Positions 13,300-26,500 of a DNA stretch of 64,000 nt are shown here, piece by piece. Under the pieces are notes generated by a model, which had not been told where the DNA came from, ran no database searches, and saw nothing but the letters and a program-made list of their open reading frames with translations. This stretch comes from Chlorops oryzae (taxonomy: Eukaryota; Arthropoda; Insecta; Diptera; Chloropidae). Position numbers and translations under genes: made by a program. Every line of letters starts with the position of its first letter. The first letter of the stretch is position 1. The DNA is taken from the NCBI GenBank assembly GCA_020466095.1, contig CM035808.1, forward strand, positions 5,536,822 to 5,600,821. The letters are read 5' to 3'.

Positions 13300-15970
13300 T
13301 GGGAACCCGGTGTATTACCCCAGAGCATGATGAATTAAAATCGACTTTTTCCGACAGAGTTTCACCTTTCTTGTGAATACCCCTAATGTTTCAAAATTTT
13401 GATCGAAATTTTTTGCTTTTCGGAGCGAAAAAATTCATCGGAACAGTAGGAAATGGGCCAAAATTGAATTGAAGTTTATTTGATTTTAATTTAATTATCA
13501 GAAGATTTCTATCAAATATCAAGGGTTAAGGATAAAAAGAAGACTTCGCATGTATTTTTTTTTTTCACAACAACACTTTACGAATATTTCCCGGTACTTC
13601 TTTGTATTCGATGAAAAGAAGAACTTCTCAATAACTAAAAATGTTCATCGTTATATCCCTCGTTTTGGGAAACGCAATTGCTTTGAATATCAAATTGAAA
13701 CATTCTTCTTGAGAACAGCATTTCTTCTATAGCACTTCAAATGTATGGAAGCAAGGAGAACTTCAAACTGACAAAAGAAATCCGTCTATAAGAAATGTCT
13801 TGAATGCGAAGGACGTAGGGAGAATTAGAGTGGGAGGAATTCGCATTTTATATTGCAAAGTAACGCACAAAAATATGCAGAAGGCCCATCACTCCTCCAT
13901 GGCTGACTTAAAGCATTTGAGTTGAAATCTCGATGCGCTCCGCCTGGCATCGGAGCTCATCGTTTTTCCGCATTTTTCCGGATATTTTTTTTTTTTTTGT
14001 CGCTTTAAATTTTTAATTGAAAGCAAGAAGGCTCTCGGCTGTGAAACTGCAGATGCAACGAAGCGCAAAAATTAATGTTTTCAAACGAGAAAAATCACGA
14101 AAATAAAGACATCAAATTCAATGGAGGGAGAGGTTGGGTGGCAAAAAAAAAAAGAAACAACAAAGGAAAATTGCAATTGTCTGAGTCCAACTCAACAACA
14201 GCAACGAACGAAAGTGGACAATTAAAACAATCGACAAGGACATGCCATTTCCATAAGTATCAATATCATTGAACATTTGTATTAAGGACATTTTGTTTTC
14301 TACCATTGCAGCCTGGAGGAGGTCGTCGATTCCATTTGTTATGCACCGATAGGATATATATGTATGTATGCCTGTACCTCTTCTATTTCACCGTCTGTAG
14401 TATGACCTGCTCTAAAGTTGTTTAAGGCGATTTTTTATGCACGCTCGACAACAACAAACAACAACAAACAATCGGGATGGGTCTGAACAAGAACAAGAGA
14501 AAAAATGCAGCAAAAAACTAACGGTACAATCAACTGACAACTGTCATGCATTGTTAGCCGTCGTTGGTTTCCGTTGCGAGCGAAGTATTCCGACGTTCCG
14601 AGATGCATTGGTCGAAGTTTTTTTAGTCCTTTTTTTTTGGACGAGTTTCTGCTACAGATAAAATATGTTCGTGGGAGAGATGAATGTGGGGAAATGAATA
14701 ATAAATTTTTTAAATTTTTTTACAATCTGTCCTTAAGCGACATTAAGTAAATTTAATAGAATAAAATATAATTTAATAATATTTTTTGTGGATGAGTTGA
14801 AAAGTCTTACCACATCTTCGTTTTCGACCAGCGTTTCTCAAATTTTTACATTGAGGTAATATCCCCCTTCGACCGCAATCAGAAAAGATTGGTAGCCTCT
14901 GATCAAGACACACAAAAACGGAAGATCCTTAAATCGTTTTGTGAAAGTTCTTTTTCATTTAATCTCACAATGAAACAAAGGAAATTGCCGACCTTTTGCA
15001 AGACCTTTGAAGACTTTCTTAAAAGGAAAATTCATTTTCTTATTTTTTTTTTTTTTTTTCGTTGCTCCCTCACAAAATCCAAATTAACGAATATAAATAT
15101 TTTAAGTTACAACGCTTGACATTAGCACGAATCGCTCCAGGCGTTTTCAACTTGCCTATCTTTGAACGTTTTTAATTGCTCTTTCTTTAACGTCAGGTGA
15201 TTGGGGACCGCCGCTCGGAAGGAAACGCAAGCAAAGGAAACGAAAGGAAAAAAATGAAAACTCAACCAGAACAAGGCGTTTTGACCAGCTACAAGTCGAA
15301 CAAAACAAAAAACAAAAAAAACAAAAAAAACAGAAAAACAAGAGGAAAAAAAACAGATCCCATTATTCTTAGTACACAATACAAAATGGCGTTGAGCTAA
15401 ATTGAAGATGGCTGTAACGTGGGTGGATACCGAACAAAGCATTAATTATTCTTGTGAAGGTATACACAACAACGAGGAATACGGAATGATCGCCTTGTTT
15501 TTTTTTCCTATAAAGGGTGTTGTTGAGAAACTTTCTCTAAGCCGACGACCGGGAGGATAAAGTAAAAAGGATAAAGCTAGACAAAGATTCATAAGGATTA
15601 TGGAACCATTCAGTTGGGTGGATGTAAATACAACACTGGCTGTAATATTGAATTACAATTGGGCTTTCGTCTTTCATTCTTTCAATGAAAGAGCATATCG
15701 GAAATGAAGGTTTTTCGGGGGTATTTAATTCCTTGTTTATAAGGATACTTTTTGTGGGTATACCATGTATAACTAGGACCAGTTATGATACTTTCTGGGG
15801 TATACAATATATAACTAGGACCCGTTAAGAGAAAATTTCAGACAGAAAAAACTTTAGACATTTTTCTTCTTCCTTTTCTTGCGTGTTCAAGTGTCCCAAC
15901 CAATTCCGTGGTCCGCAAAACAGCGACCAGATCCTCCATCCGAAGTAAGTCGTACAGCCCATTTTAAACG
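13300..15970. other. No gene recognised
   Basis: Short ORFs are broken by A or T runs. A diverged direct repeat with a 43-base period occupies about 15744-15829 (shared core ATAACTAGGACC). Confidence 0.5.
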
Positions 15971-16095
15971 CTGTTTCGGTCGTCATCGTTGTCTGCAACC
16001 TTGTAATTGGAGTGTGTAGCCCTTTTTTGTCAAACTGTCCTCATTTTCTCAGGACGTGTCCATACCAGCGTTGCTTCCCGCAATTTCCCAATAAA
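15960..16095 (-). pseudogene. Possible non-LTR retrotransposon ORF2 fragment
   Basis: Minus-strand translation gives KQRWYGHVLRK followed by a stop, near 16047-16080. The W-x-GHV-x-R pattern is typical of the region after the reverse transcriptase in several non-LTR retrotransposons. The reading frame is broken at once, so this is at most a decayed fragment. The match is short. Confidence 0.4.
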
Positions 16096-16145
16096 TGTCG
16101 TAATTCAAATATAAATTCAAATTGTCTTAATGTCAAAATAAATAT

Positions 16146-17756
16146 AAAATTAAAATTAAATTAAAACTAAAATTAAATTAAATTAAATTAAATTAAATTA
16201 AAATAAATTAAATTAAATTAAATTAAATTAAATTAAATTAAATTTAAATTAAATTAAATTAAATTAAATTAAATTAAAAATTAAATTAAATTAAATTAAA
16301 TTAAATTAAATTAAATTAAATTAAATTAAATTAAAATTAAATTAAATTAAATTAAAATTAAATTAAATTAAATTAAATTAAATTAAATTAAATTAAATTA
16401 AATTAAATTAAATTAAATTAAATTTAAATTAAATTAAATTAAATTAAATTAAATTAAATTAAATTAAATTAAATTAAATTAAATTAAATTAAATTAAATT
16501 AAATTAAATTAAATTAAATTAAATTAAATTAAATTAAATTAAATTAAATTAATATTAAATTAAATTAAATTAAATTAAATTAATTAAATTAAATTAAATT
16601 TAATTAAATTAAATTAAAATTAAATTAAATTAAAATTAAATTTAAATTAAAATTTAAATTAAATTAAATTAAATTAAATTAAATTAAATTAAAATTAAAT
16701 TAAATTAATTAAATTAAATTAAATTAAATTAAATTAAATTAAATTAAATTAAATTAAATTAAAATTAAATTAAAATTAAATTAAATTAAATTAAAATTAA
16801 ATTAAATTAAATTAAATTAAATTAAATTAAATTAAAAATTAAATTAAATTAAATTAAATTAAATTAAATTAAATTAAATTAAATTAAAATTAAATTAAAT
16901 TAAATTAAATTAAATTAAATTAAATTAAATTAAATTAAATTAAATTAAATTAAATTAAATTAAATTAAATTAAATTAAATTAAATTAAATTAAATTAAAT
17001 AATAAATTAAATTAAATTAAATTAAATTAAAATTAAATTAAATTAAATTAAAATTAAATTAAATTAAATTAAATTAAAAATTAAATTAAATTAAATTAAA
17101 TTAAATTAAATTAAATTAAATTAAATTAAATTAAATTAAATTAAATTAAATTAAATTAAATTAAATTAAAATTAAATTAAATTAAATTAAATTAAATTAA
17201 ATTAAATTAAATTAAATTAAATTAAATTAAATTAAATTAAATTAAATTAAATTAAATTAAATTAAAATTAAATTAAATTAAATTAAATTAAATTAAATTA
17301 AATTAAAATAATTAAATTTTAAATTAAATTAAATTAAATTAAATTAAATTAAATTAAATTAAATTAAATTAAATTAAATTAAATTAAATTAAATTAAATT
17401 AAATTAAATTAAATTAAATTAAATTAAATTAAATTAAATTAAATAATTAAATTAAATTAAATTAAATTAAATTAAATTAAATTAAATTAAATTAAATTAA
17501 ATTAAATTAAATTAAATTAAATTAAATTAAATTAAATTAAATTAAATTAAATTAAATTAAATTAATTAAATTAAATTAAATTAAATTAAATTAAATTAAA
17601 TTAAATTAAATTAAATTAAATTAAATTAAATTAAATTAAATTTAAATTAAATTAAATTAAATTAAATTGAATTGAATTGAATTGAATTGAATTGAATTGA
17701 ATTGAATTGAATTGAATTAAATTTAATTTAATTTAATAATTTTAATTTAATTTAAC
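16146..17756. repeat. (AAATT)n pentanucleotide array, about 1.6 kb
   Basis: Some 300 units of TTAAA/AAATT with scattered one-base slips fill the interval. Near the right end the unit changes to AATTG (about 17665-17717), then to AATTT (17718-17756), the reverse complement of the main unit. There is no coding content. Confidence 0.97.
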
Positions 17757-17955
17757 AAATTTAATAATAATCATTTAATTTAGTTGAAGTCTTAGTTTTA
17801 TTTTTATTTATAGACACCTTTGAATTTTCTGAAGATTTTTATTACAATAAAAGACATAAAAGTCTTAATGTAGCTCTATATCCAATGTTAACTAGAAATA
17901 AAATTGAAATTAAAGACCAGTAGGTATTTTTTCTTTTAAGGATTAAAATATAACG

Positions 17956-18088
17956 ATGTTGTACTCTCGGCTTGCAAGCGGACACGATTTGGGAACACCT
18001 TAGTGCTATTGTTTCCCCTATATTTTCCTCTTACGCGAACACATTTTTTGGTCCTGTAGATGTCCGCTTAAGAAAATGTACATTGTAA
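17956..18088. mobile_element. Pogo-like MITE remnant
   Basis: TTGTACTCTCGGCTTGCAAG at the left and GTCCGCTTAAGAAAATGTAC at the right are diverged inverted ends. They resemble the 44.76-kb and 40.63-kb elements. Confidence 0.5.
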
Positions 18089-18563
18089 ATGAATTTTATA
18101 ATCTCGTAAGTCCTCAATCCCTCTTCACTCAAATTACTTTTCGATTTGAAAAGCCTCCCGCAAAAGAGGAATTTTCGATCCGATCATGATATTGACACTT
18201 ACTTAACTTTATGTTCAATACTTTTTCGTTTCAATAAATACCAATTAACGCTTCACACTACAATCAATATGGAATTCCGTGTCAGAGCATTGCCTACCCA
18301 TTTAATCACGCGCGTATCCGTAATTTATACTTTGGTGTCGCACTTACTTTTCACACAATTTTTCTTACGTCCGTGTGTATTCGTGATTGCGAAAGTAAAT
18401 TGGCCGTTGTATAGTCGCATACAGGCGGCAATAAATCTACAAACAGACAAACAAACAAACAGACAAACGAACAAACAAAAAATAGTGTCGCAAATGCATA
18501 TTCGTTTGTGTCGGCTACTTACTTATAGACGCCATTGTCAGCTTCAATTTGTGCTAAATTGAG

Positions 18564-18688
18564 TTCTCCGCAATGCTAAATTGCGATGTGCCAACAACGT
18601 ATTGGACTCCGTAAATGTGCCCACGTTGAATTCCATTGTTGATATGTCGAATATGGAACCCACTCTCAACAGCATTTGCGACCATCAG
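18564..18688 (+). CDS. Unidentified exon-like ORF
   Basis: One frame is open from 18563 to 18727. It encodes NNVLDSVNVPTLNSIVDMSN then MEPTLNSICDHQ, just before a possible donor CAG|GTAAAA at 18689. PTLNSI occurs twice, and the two copies use different codons for T, L, N and S (including TCC versus AGC). Such synonymous divergence would be expected if the protein were selected. I do not recognise a family, and the minus strand is also open here. It may be an exon of an unseen gene, a decayed one, or chance. Confidence 0.25.
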
Positions 18689-19070
18689 GTAAAAGGTCAT
18701 TTTGCAGGCCGTTCTATCATTTGGCTTTAATTCATATGAACAGTGCAAACACGTTCACAATGTATGCACAAACATACTCGTTCATACATGCATGTACACA
18801 TCAGGTCAGGCTCAAAACGAAAAGGACATTTATTTACAACGTCGTCATCGTCTTTGTCTGGCAATTGTTCCCACATTCCTGTGTATTTGCTCGATTTTAG
18901 CACACAGAACCATGCGCTATAAAGGGACAGGGTTTCCCAAATAAAATTTAACAAAAAAAAAGGGGTCTGTTGTAGGTTTAAAGGGGTTTATGTCAGGTTT
19001 TCGAATAGGCAACTTTTGTCTGGTCTTCGTTGGTGAGAAACGTACACCCAGCGGATAACAGTGACTACCG

Positions 19071-19205
19071 CCTACAAAGTATACGAGACTGAAAGCGACC
19101 TTAATATTAATAGCGACAAAGTATACGAGTTTGTAGACGAACTGCCTACCAATAGCTTACAAATATACGAGATCGTAGGTGAACTGTCCACCAAAAGCTG
19201 ACTTT
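19071..19205. repeat. Degenerate tandem repeat around ACAAAGTATACGAG
   Basis: ACAAAGTATACGAG appears at about 19074 and 19126, and a variant ACAAATATACGAG at about 19160. Adjacent segments also match (GACGAACTGCCTACCAA versus GGTGAACTGTCCACCAA). Confidence 0.6.
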
Positions 19206-19543
19206 ATGCGGTAGTTGTAGACGTTCACTCTACAAAATGGACACGCTCGAAAAAAAGTATACTAGGTGGTAATGAGGTCTCATGCAGTACCGCCTAGCAC
19301 CTTAGAAATTGTCCGGTTTATACTTTGCAGGATGCTTTTGTGCCTGGCAAGTACGGCCCACAAATCTCTTTCGCGCAGGCTCTAATTTGATACGGACTTT
19401 GGATATCTAAGAAAAAGCACGAACTTAGCCAGCGAAAAAATCATGAATGCTGTCGAATATTTTAAATCTGAGGAATGCACTGCCTTCTAGGACACTTATA
19501 AGACTCTTGCACAATATCGACAGTGCCTATCGGTAAATTCTAT

Positions 19544-19886
19544 GCTCTCTCTCTTTCTCTCTCTTTCATCTCCTTTCTTCTCTTTCGTCTCTTTCTTCTT
19601 TCTCTCTCTTTCTCTCTCTCTCTCTTCTCTCTTTCTTCTCTCTTTTCTTCTCTCTTTCTCTCTTTCTACTCTCTTTCTCTCTCTTTTTACTCTCTTTCTC
19701 TCTCTTTCTCTCTCTTTCTCTCTCTTTCTCTCTCTTTCTCTGCTTCTCTCTCTTTCTCTACTCTTTCTCTCTCTTTCCTCTCTTTCTTCTCTTTCTTCTC
19801 TCTTTCACTCTCTTTCTCCTCTCTTTCTCTTTCTCTCTCTTTCTCTCTCTTTCTCTCTCTTTCTCTCTCTTTCTCTCTCTTCTCTC

Positions 19887-19919
<33 letters not shown>

Positions 19920-19978
19920 TCTCTCTCTTCTTCTCTCTCTCTTTTCTTCTCTTTCTCTCTCTTTCTCTCTCTTTCTCT

Positions 19979-20031
<53 letters not shown>

Positions 20032-20036
20032 CTCTA
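19544..20036. repeat. Long pyrimidine (CTCTTT)n tract, about 0.5 kb
   Basis: Nearly all C and T on the plus strand, mostly TCTCTCTTTC units, ending in pure (TC)n. The serine/leucine-rich and arginine/glutamate-rich ORFs across it on the two strands are artefacts. Confidence 0.95.
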
Positions 20037-20039
20037 GTG

Positions 20040-21710
20040 ACCTCTTTCAAAAATTTGGATAAAAAAAATAATAAACATAGCCAGTCCAACAGTCACACAT
20101 GACACTGTCATCTGTATGTCATCGATGACATTTCTATGACCTCGTGATGAAGAATACATGGTTCCGCTGGGACTTTGGAGACTTATTTTTCCCTTCAATT
20201 TGGTAAATGACGAGATGAACTTTTTTACAGACAATCAACTAGAAAGCCTTGTTCAAAAAAAAAAAGGTTTGAAATCACTGAAAAATTCATACCCGTTGGA
20301 CTCCCGTAGCTTGCATGGCTCTTTGGTGGCATTTTAGTCATTTAGCCATTTTATGGAATAATGCTCTGCATTGGCAGTTGAGATTGGTTGTTAGATTTTT
20401 ATGTGCCTCAAGCGGATACGAATGCATTTATGTATATACGTCTCTTGCAGGGAACCCTTTTGTCAATATGTTTTCAGAATGGATTTTTAGTTCTACTTTA
20501 GATTCAAAGTGCGTTTTTTTCCAGAATTATTATTCATGGTTTCGAATCGAGTGCACTGGAATTCCTATTGAAGTGGTTTAAGTCATCGACAATGGAGGAT
20601 TTCTTATCGCCCTTTTTGACTTTTCGTTTCATTGGAATCCTAATGGGGGAATTGAAGTGCACGTGCACTTCAAATTTAACCAGTTAATGTCTACGTGAAT
20701 GAGAAATCGGTTCAAAATATTCTCCCAATAGGCTGAAAATAAATGAAATCTGTGAGAAAATGTTACTTTTTTTTAGTTGGTTTTTTTCCCCCTTTACGTT
20801 TAAATGATGATTTGGACCATTTCGTTTGATCTTAAAAGGGTCAAGTGCGACATTTAATAAAATACAATTTAAACTTAAAAACATGTTTCTACTTATATCT
20901 CCCTCCGCCTATTTTCCTTTCTTATTCTTTACTTGTTATTTATAAACTCTTCTTATGAACTTTGTACAGTAAGAGTGTCTTGTGCATGGACATCGGCACG
21001 TTCTTGGCTTAAGACTTGTTCTGTAAATATCCTTTAACGGAGTTCTGAGAACGTGTCTGCATTTTGTGTCGCAGGACGTTGCTCGGGTCCAACTCGGCTT
21101 TCACTTCATTTTTTCCGAGAATTGAGTAAGACGAAACGAACAAAATGTTGCTGAAGGAAAGAGAAAAAAAAACCACGAAAAGAAATACACAATAACAAAG
21201 AAGAAAAGTCTACGACTACGTTTCTATATTACCGCAGAGAATAGCAGGTTAAATAGGTAACTCGAGCGTACAATCAAATGAAATTGAAAATGGACAGTCG
21301 AGGAAGAGTACACATCCCGTTGGTTGGCATTGAATAAACAAGAAAGGGTGATGAAAAGTATAGGGGGAACGAGCAGAGGAGAGAAAGGAGTAAAAGAAGA
21401 AAAATCAACGAACAAAATGCTACAAATGGAAGAAAGAACGAAAATGACAACTACGGATGTGCCAACAATAAATGAAATTAACTTTGTCATTTTCTATTGA
21501 AATTAATTTAAAAAATTTCCGCTGTGGAAAATTTCTGGTGACACTCTTATATTGCGTCATGAAGAGTGAAAAATGGGATACAAATTATGAGAACATATGT
21601 ATGAGATAAACACCAAACACGAGAACTTTAATTACAGAAAATGTAGATACAAACGTATTAGTTATTAAAATTATGTATTTAAAAGAAAGTTTAATTTTTT
21701 ATAGTTCAGG
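20040..21710. other. No gene recognised
   Basis: 20090-20175 has GACATGTCAT-type motifs and TTCCGCTGGGAC, resembling one end of the 56.44-kb element, so a decayed copy may lie here. The rest holds no supported ORF. Confidence 0.45.
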
Positions 21711-21714
21711 AAAA

Positions 21715-22376
21715 GGCATAGAGAGAGAGAATATAGTGAGAAGAGATGGAACGATATGGTAAGAGAAAGAGTAGCAAGATGAAGAGAGAGACAAAGACGA
21801 GAGAGAGGGAGAGAGATGGTGGGAAAGGAAGAGAGCGGAGGAGAAAGGAGGAGAAGGAGAGAAAAAAGGAGAAGAAGAAAAGGAAGAGGAAGGAAAGGAA
21901 GGAGAAAGGAGAGAGGAGGAGAGGAGGAGGGGAGAGGAGGAGAGAGGAGGAGGAGAGGAAGAGAGGAGGAGAGAGGGGAAGAGGAGGAGAGAGGAGGAGA
22001 GAGGAGGAAGAGGAAGATGAGAGAGAGGAAGGGAAATGAAGACAGAGGAAGAGAGAAGAGAAGAGAGAAGTAGAGAGGCAGTGAATGGAGAGAGAAGAAG
22101 AGAGTGGAAGAGAGAAGAAGAGAGTGGAAGAGAGAAGAAGAGAGTGGAAGAGAGAAGAAGAGAGTGGAAGAGAGAGCAAGATAGAGCAAGAAGTGAGAGG
22201 AAGAGTGAGGAAGAGAGAAGAATGGAGAGGGAGAAAGAGGAAGAGAATGGAAAGAGAGAAACTGCGGAAGAGCTGAGCGAAACAATGAGAAAGAGATGTG
22301 GGGAGAGGAAAAGGGTGGTTGTGGGGAGGAGTGAGAGGGAGCGAGAGAGCTTAAGAGGGAGCGGGAGAGCGTGAGA
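21715..22376. repeat. Long purine (GAGAGGAA)n tract, about 0.66 kb
   Basis: Nearly all G and A on the plus strand. It includes four exact copies of a 20-base unit (AGAGAAGAAGAGAGTGGAAG) at 22091-22170. ORFs on both strands are artefacts of the composition. Confidence 0.95.
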
Positions 22377-22379
22377 CTC

Positions 22380-25300
22380 AACGGACCGAAGAACACTTTC
22401 GTGGGAAAAGATAAATCTATTATTTAAAAATATAATTGAGAAGAAAGTGAAACTCTTGAGGAATTTTACTTTAGGTCATATTAAAAAAAAAAATCTACTC
22501 TAGAGCTGCATTAGAGCTGTACTCACCTTTTGCCGTAGACTTTACAGGCCGTCAAAAGTTTTGCCATGTATGGCTTTGTGGGCTTTTTAAAAAATAATGA
22601 AATCAGTTTAAAGGTCAAATAAGCAAGTTTGTTTACCGAAGCGAATTTTTCACGATTCCTCTAAGAATAGCACCGAACTCATTTAAAATAAACTTCCATT
22701 TCAAAACGTTCAAACATTTTACATTCACATTTTTAAGACCCTAAAAAAAAAACAATTTGAAAATGGCGAAATATATTCAGAACATCCGGTAAATTGATTT
22801 GTTTAAATTGAGAAATAATTTAAAGCGCAAAACTTTGAAATTTGAACTTAGAAGTGAAGCAAATTCACTAAATCCAATGCTCAACTCCACCGTTCATATG
22901 CACGTGTCGCTGGTTAAAGGGAAAAGCCGAGAATTTTTTATTTTTGCACGCCTTTTTTTCTCATGTCCTTGTAAAATGCTAATGGCTCAGGTGATTGCAA
23001 TGGTAACGCAGGAAAACTGGAACAAGCAAAAAGGATGGATCGTTGCCTTCGTGCACGAGAGATTGCATTTTGATGCGTGAAATAGAATTCCAATTTAAAA
23101 GTTTTTCAAAGCGGACAAATCTATTTCAATTTTTTGTTGTTTTCCTTTTAAAGCATAAAAGCGTTTTAAAGCTGAATGGATGTTAAAATAAGTCATAAAT
23201 CGGTCGGACGATTCGCATTAATTGCTTTCGATTTGCATTCGAATAAATTTTTTTTTGAATATATTAAAAAGTAAAAGCTTAACTTTTATGATACGATTCG
23301 AAGAGTGATCAAAATTAGAATGCATATTTCTGGGATTTGCTATCCGAGGGAATACACGTAATTGTATTTAAAATTTTTGGTGGCAAGGGTCAGGGGTCAG
23401 TAGAATTGTTCAAGCTCATTTTAGAAGGTTGATCTAGACCTCTTTTATGCCTTTGATGATACATATTAATATAATTAAGTGCCAAATCAAGCAATTAAAC
23501 GACTGAGAGAACAAAATCGGAGATAACAATACATAATGTGGTGTATTTGTGCTGTACTTTTGAATTTTTATTTTTATAAACATTTTGCGTTTATTTGGTA
23601 GGTATGAGAAGAGGTTGTAGGCTATATAAATCTAGTTTATCAACTATTTCATATCAAATTTTTAATTAATAAGATAATCTGAAGTAAAATTAGATTTGAA
23701 AAATTTTTGACTTATACCACTTCATAATCAAGGGCTCGTATGACGATCCATTTAGGAGAACTACCCGACGTATACGCAACGCCATTTCGATGGCGTTTGA
23801 GTAGGAGGCAACATTACGTATACGTCTATTAAATTGTAATAATTTTTTCTATTCGATATGTTGGCGTTTTGAGAGGATATCGTGACGATAAACCTTAACC
23901 GGAACAGTAGCAAACGGGCCTTTATACATATATAAAGCTCGAGAAAGAGTAAGGGAAAACAGAAGTGGAAGGAGCTAGAACGAAAAGGACACCAACAATT
24001 TAATTTTTAATTTTTTTTTTAATGAGCAATAATTCATATAAAAAAGACTTGAATGAAAAATACATATGATCAAGAATATGCCCAAACTTTAGTTCTATAA
24101 CTAAAGATGCTATTTAAAGCATTAAGATAGAGTAGCATCAGTCTTCATGAAAATTTTGAGTTCATCAGAGGGAGGCTTTTTATTGATTAACTTGGTTTTC
24201 GGCGAGCTTTTAGTTATCTAACTTACTTTGGACCAATTTTTAACTTCTGAAGCGTGGAGCAGCTAGTATCACAGTTAAATGAAATTTTGCGTATATTTCA
24301 AAATATTTTTCTTGCACTTTTATACTAGTCACGACATGCAAAACCTAAAAAAAAAAAAAATTAAAATGTTGATAACCTCGCAAATCTCCATTGATTTGGA
24401 TGATTTCCGACCATTGAATTTTCTACAGCAGGCCTGATTAGAGTAAAGCCAATGATGAAAACCCAATGGTTTTTCGGATTAGTATCCCAGTGATCTAAAG
24501 CCAAACCTTTCATTTCCTATACAGACAAATTTTTCGCAGGCATAAGAATATAATAAGGCGATATGTAAATTCCTACCCCTTTTTCGTTTTATCTCACCGC
24601 ACTTGAGCATTTTTTGAAGTACTCCGCAAACAATGGGCCAGGAATCTTTATTAGTTCCACTTTTCTTTTTTTTTCCCCCCCCCCCTCTTATTATCAGAAA
24701 GCAGCAAGCATCAGTTATTAAACTGAAAAGCTCAAATCCAATTTAACAGTTAATTCGATAAAGGATTAAGAAAAAGTTTCCTTCTTCGTCCGTTTGTTGA
24801 GAAAAGTTCAGTGGCACCCAGACTGACTCTTGGGTCGTTCATACTTACTATTTCCTTCCACTTTTCCTGTTGGTAAACAAAAGCATCTTTTCCTTCCGGG
24901 CTGGCACTTGAATCGAGGCAATTTAACTTCTCCTTTCTTTGTTTTTCAAGTTTCTGCTTTTAAGTTGTTATAGTATTTTAAACTTTGTTTTTTGTTGGAG
25001 AGCGTGAAGAGGAGGGGGTTTCGAGCATTTATGTTTTATCCTTTTGAGGGTAGCTGATGTGTTAGCGAAACTATTTTTTTTTTTTTTTTTACAAAAAATA
25101 TAAGCACCATAAGCATTCGGTGTCCTTGCTGTTCAAATTTCAAGAGATTTAACCACTGATATTATTGAAATGGCGAAAAATATGTTCTCAGTCTCGTTTT
25201 CTTTGTCGCTCTCTCTTCTCTCTCTCTCTTTTCCTATTGCTCTCCCTTTCTCGAAAACACTTGCAAAAAAAAGGAAATTGTTTTTCCAATTTGTAAAAGA

Positions 25301-26095
25301 GAAACTGTGTCGACGACGATGTGTTAAGCCGCAAAAGAAGAATCAGCACAAAAAATCCCCCAGGCCTGACACGTCCTTAGTGGCTACATTTACTTTTTGA
25401 AATTTTAATGAAATTTGCGGGCGGCAAGTGGGTCATGCGATGATGTGGAAGCACAAGAACACAGATTTCTCACATATGTGAAGAACTTTTGAACAAACTT
25501 GACGAATTTATGAGATTTTCGGAAATTTTATCGAAAGATGACCAAAATAAAAACTATGAAGAAAAAGAAAAAAAAAAATCCTTTGAAATCGCATATCAAG
25601 AAAATCGGAATGCAATGCCAAGTTTTTCTAACTTCCAAAGAACATCCATTGCCGGTTAGCATTTCCTATTTGAAACAGGTTGCAATCAAACATGTTTGAA
25701 TAACGATATCATACTTAAAGTTGAACATCTTCAGTTCGTTCATCATATCGAGGGACGGTTGAAAAGTTTTTGTAGGTGGATTGTGGATAAAAGTTATAAA
25801 CCAATTAATTTGAAGTAGGTCTTTTCGTTCAACGGAGACTCGAGGGGCAATTTCAAAAAAAATTTTCGAGGTATTCTAATTCCTATTCTAATTAAATATT
25901 CCTTGGGAATTTTTTCCCTAAAAACTTTTTTCAGAGGTAAAAAAGAGGGTTCCAAGCGTCAATTAAAATGAAAATGTGATGGACCTTGATTAAAAATGTT
26001 GGAAATTCGTGATCTCTTCCCACTATATTTCCCGTGTGAATAGATTGGAATCTTTTTCAACTTTGTATGGAAAAATTTCCAGGGCTGTTAATGTA
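22380..26095. other. No gene recognised
   Basis: A/T-rich, with short motif-free ORFs. 23758-23832 is a short dispersed repeat also seen at 11378-11440. Confidence 0.5.
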
Positions 26096-26424
26096 TACAC
26101 CGAGAGAAAAAGGTAGTTATATTAACTGAAAAAGCAGGTTAAAATAACCGAGTTCACCGTTAATTCTTAGCTTATGTGTAGTAGCGGTCAATTCAACAGT
26201 ACAAACACAGTCAATAAGGATATAACTACCTGATGGTTGATATAACTGTCTCGCGGTTAAATCAACTGTCACCAGCGACTGGGAAAAAAAATTTATTTTT
26301 TGCTTTGACTTTTTTTTATCTTCTTTTATTAATATTTTTTTTTTTTTATTAAATTATTATATTTTTTCTTTATTTATTTGTTTCTATTTAAATCTTTTTC
26401 TCTTTCATCTCTTTAAATTTTCTC

Positions 26425-26500
26425 GCCTCGGCCGAGCCTTGAACCGCTGACCTCCACTTCGCCGGGCGAACGTCTTAACCATTACGCTAAACGAACGAAT
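26425..26500 (-). other. tRNA-like module 1 (pol III A and B boxes)
   Basis: On the minus strand, TAGCGTAATGG (26479-26489) fits the tRNA A box fully. GGTTCAAGGCT (26435-26445) is a weakened B box at tRNA spacing. The T stem does not pair well, so this is a decayed or tRNA-derived sequence, not a functional tRNA gene. Confidence 0.55.

Noticed and set aside
13064..13301. 8-bp target duplication around the 13.07-kb element
   Set aside because: The flanks GGGCCAAT and GATATGTG do not match.
18146..18562. 138-codon ORF
   Set aside because: It has no ATG at its start, no motif, and a tail made from an (ACAAACAG)n-like run.
19523..22396. Long serine/leucine- and arginine/glutamate-rich ORFs on both strands
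   Set aside because: They come from CT- and GA-rich tracts. The composition avoids stops, and no domain is present.
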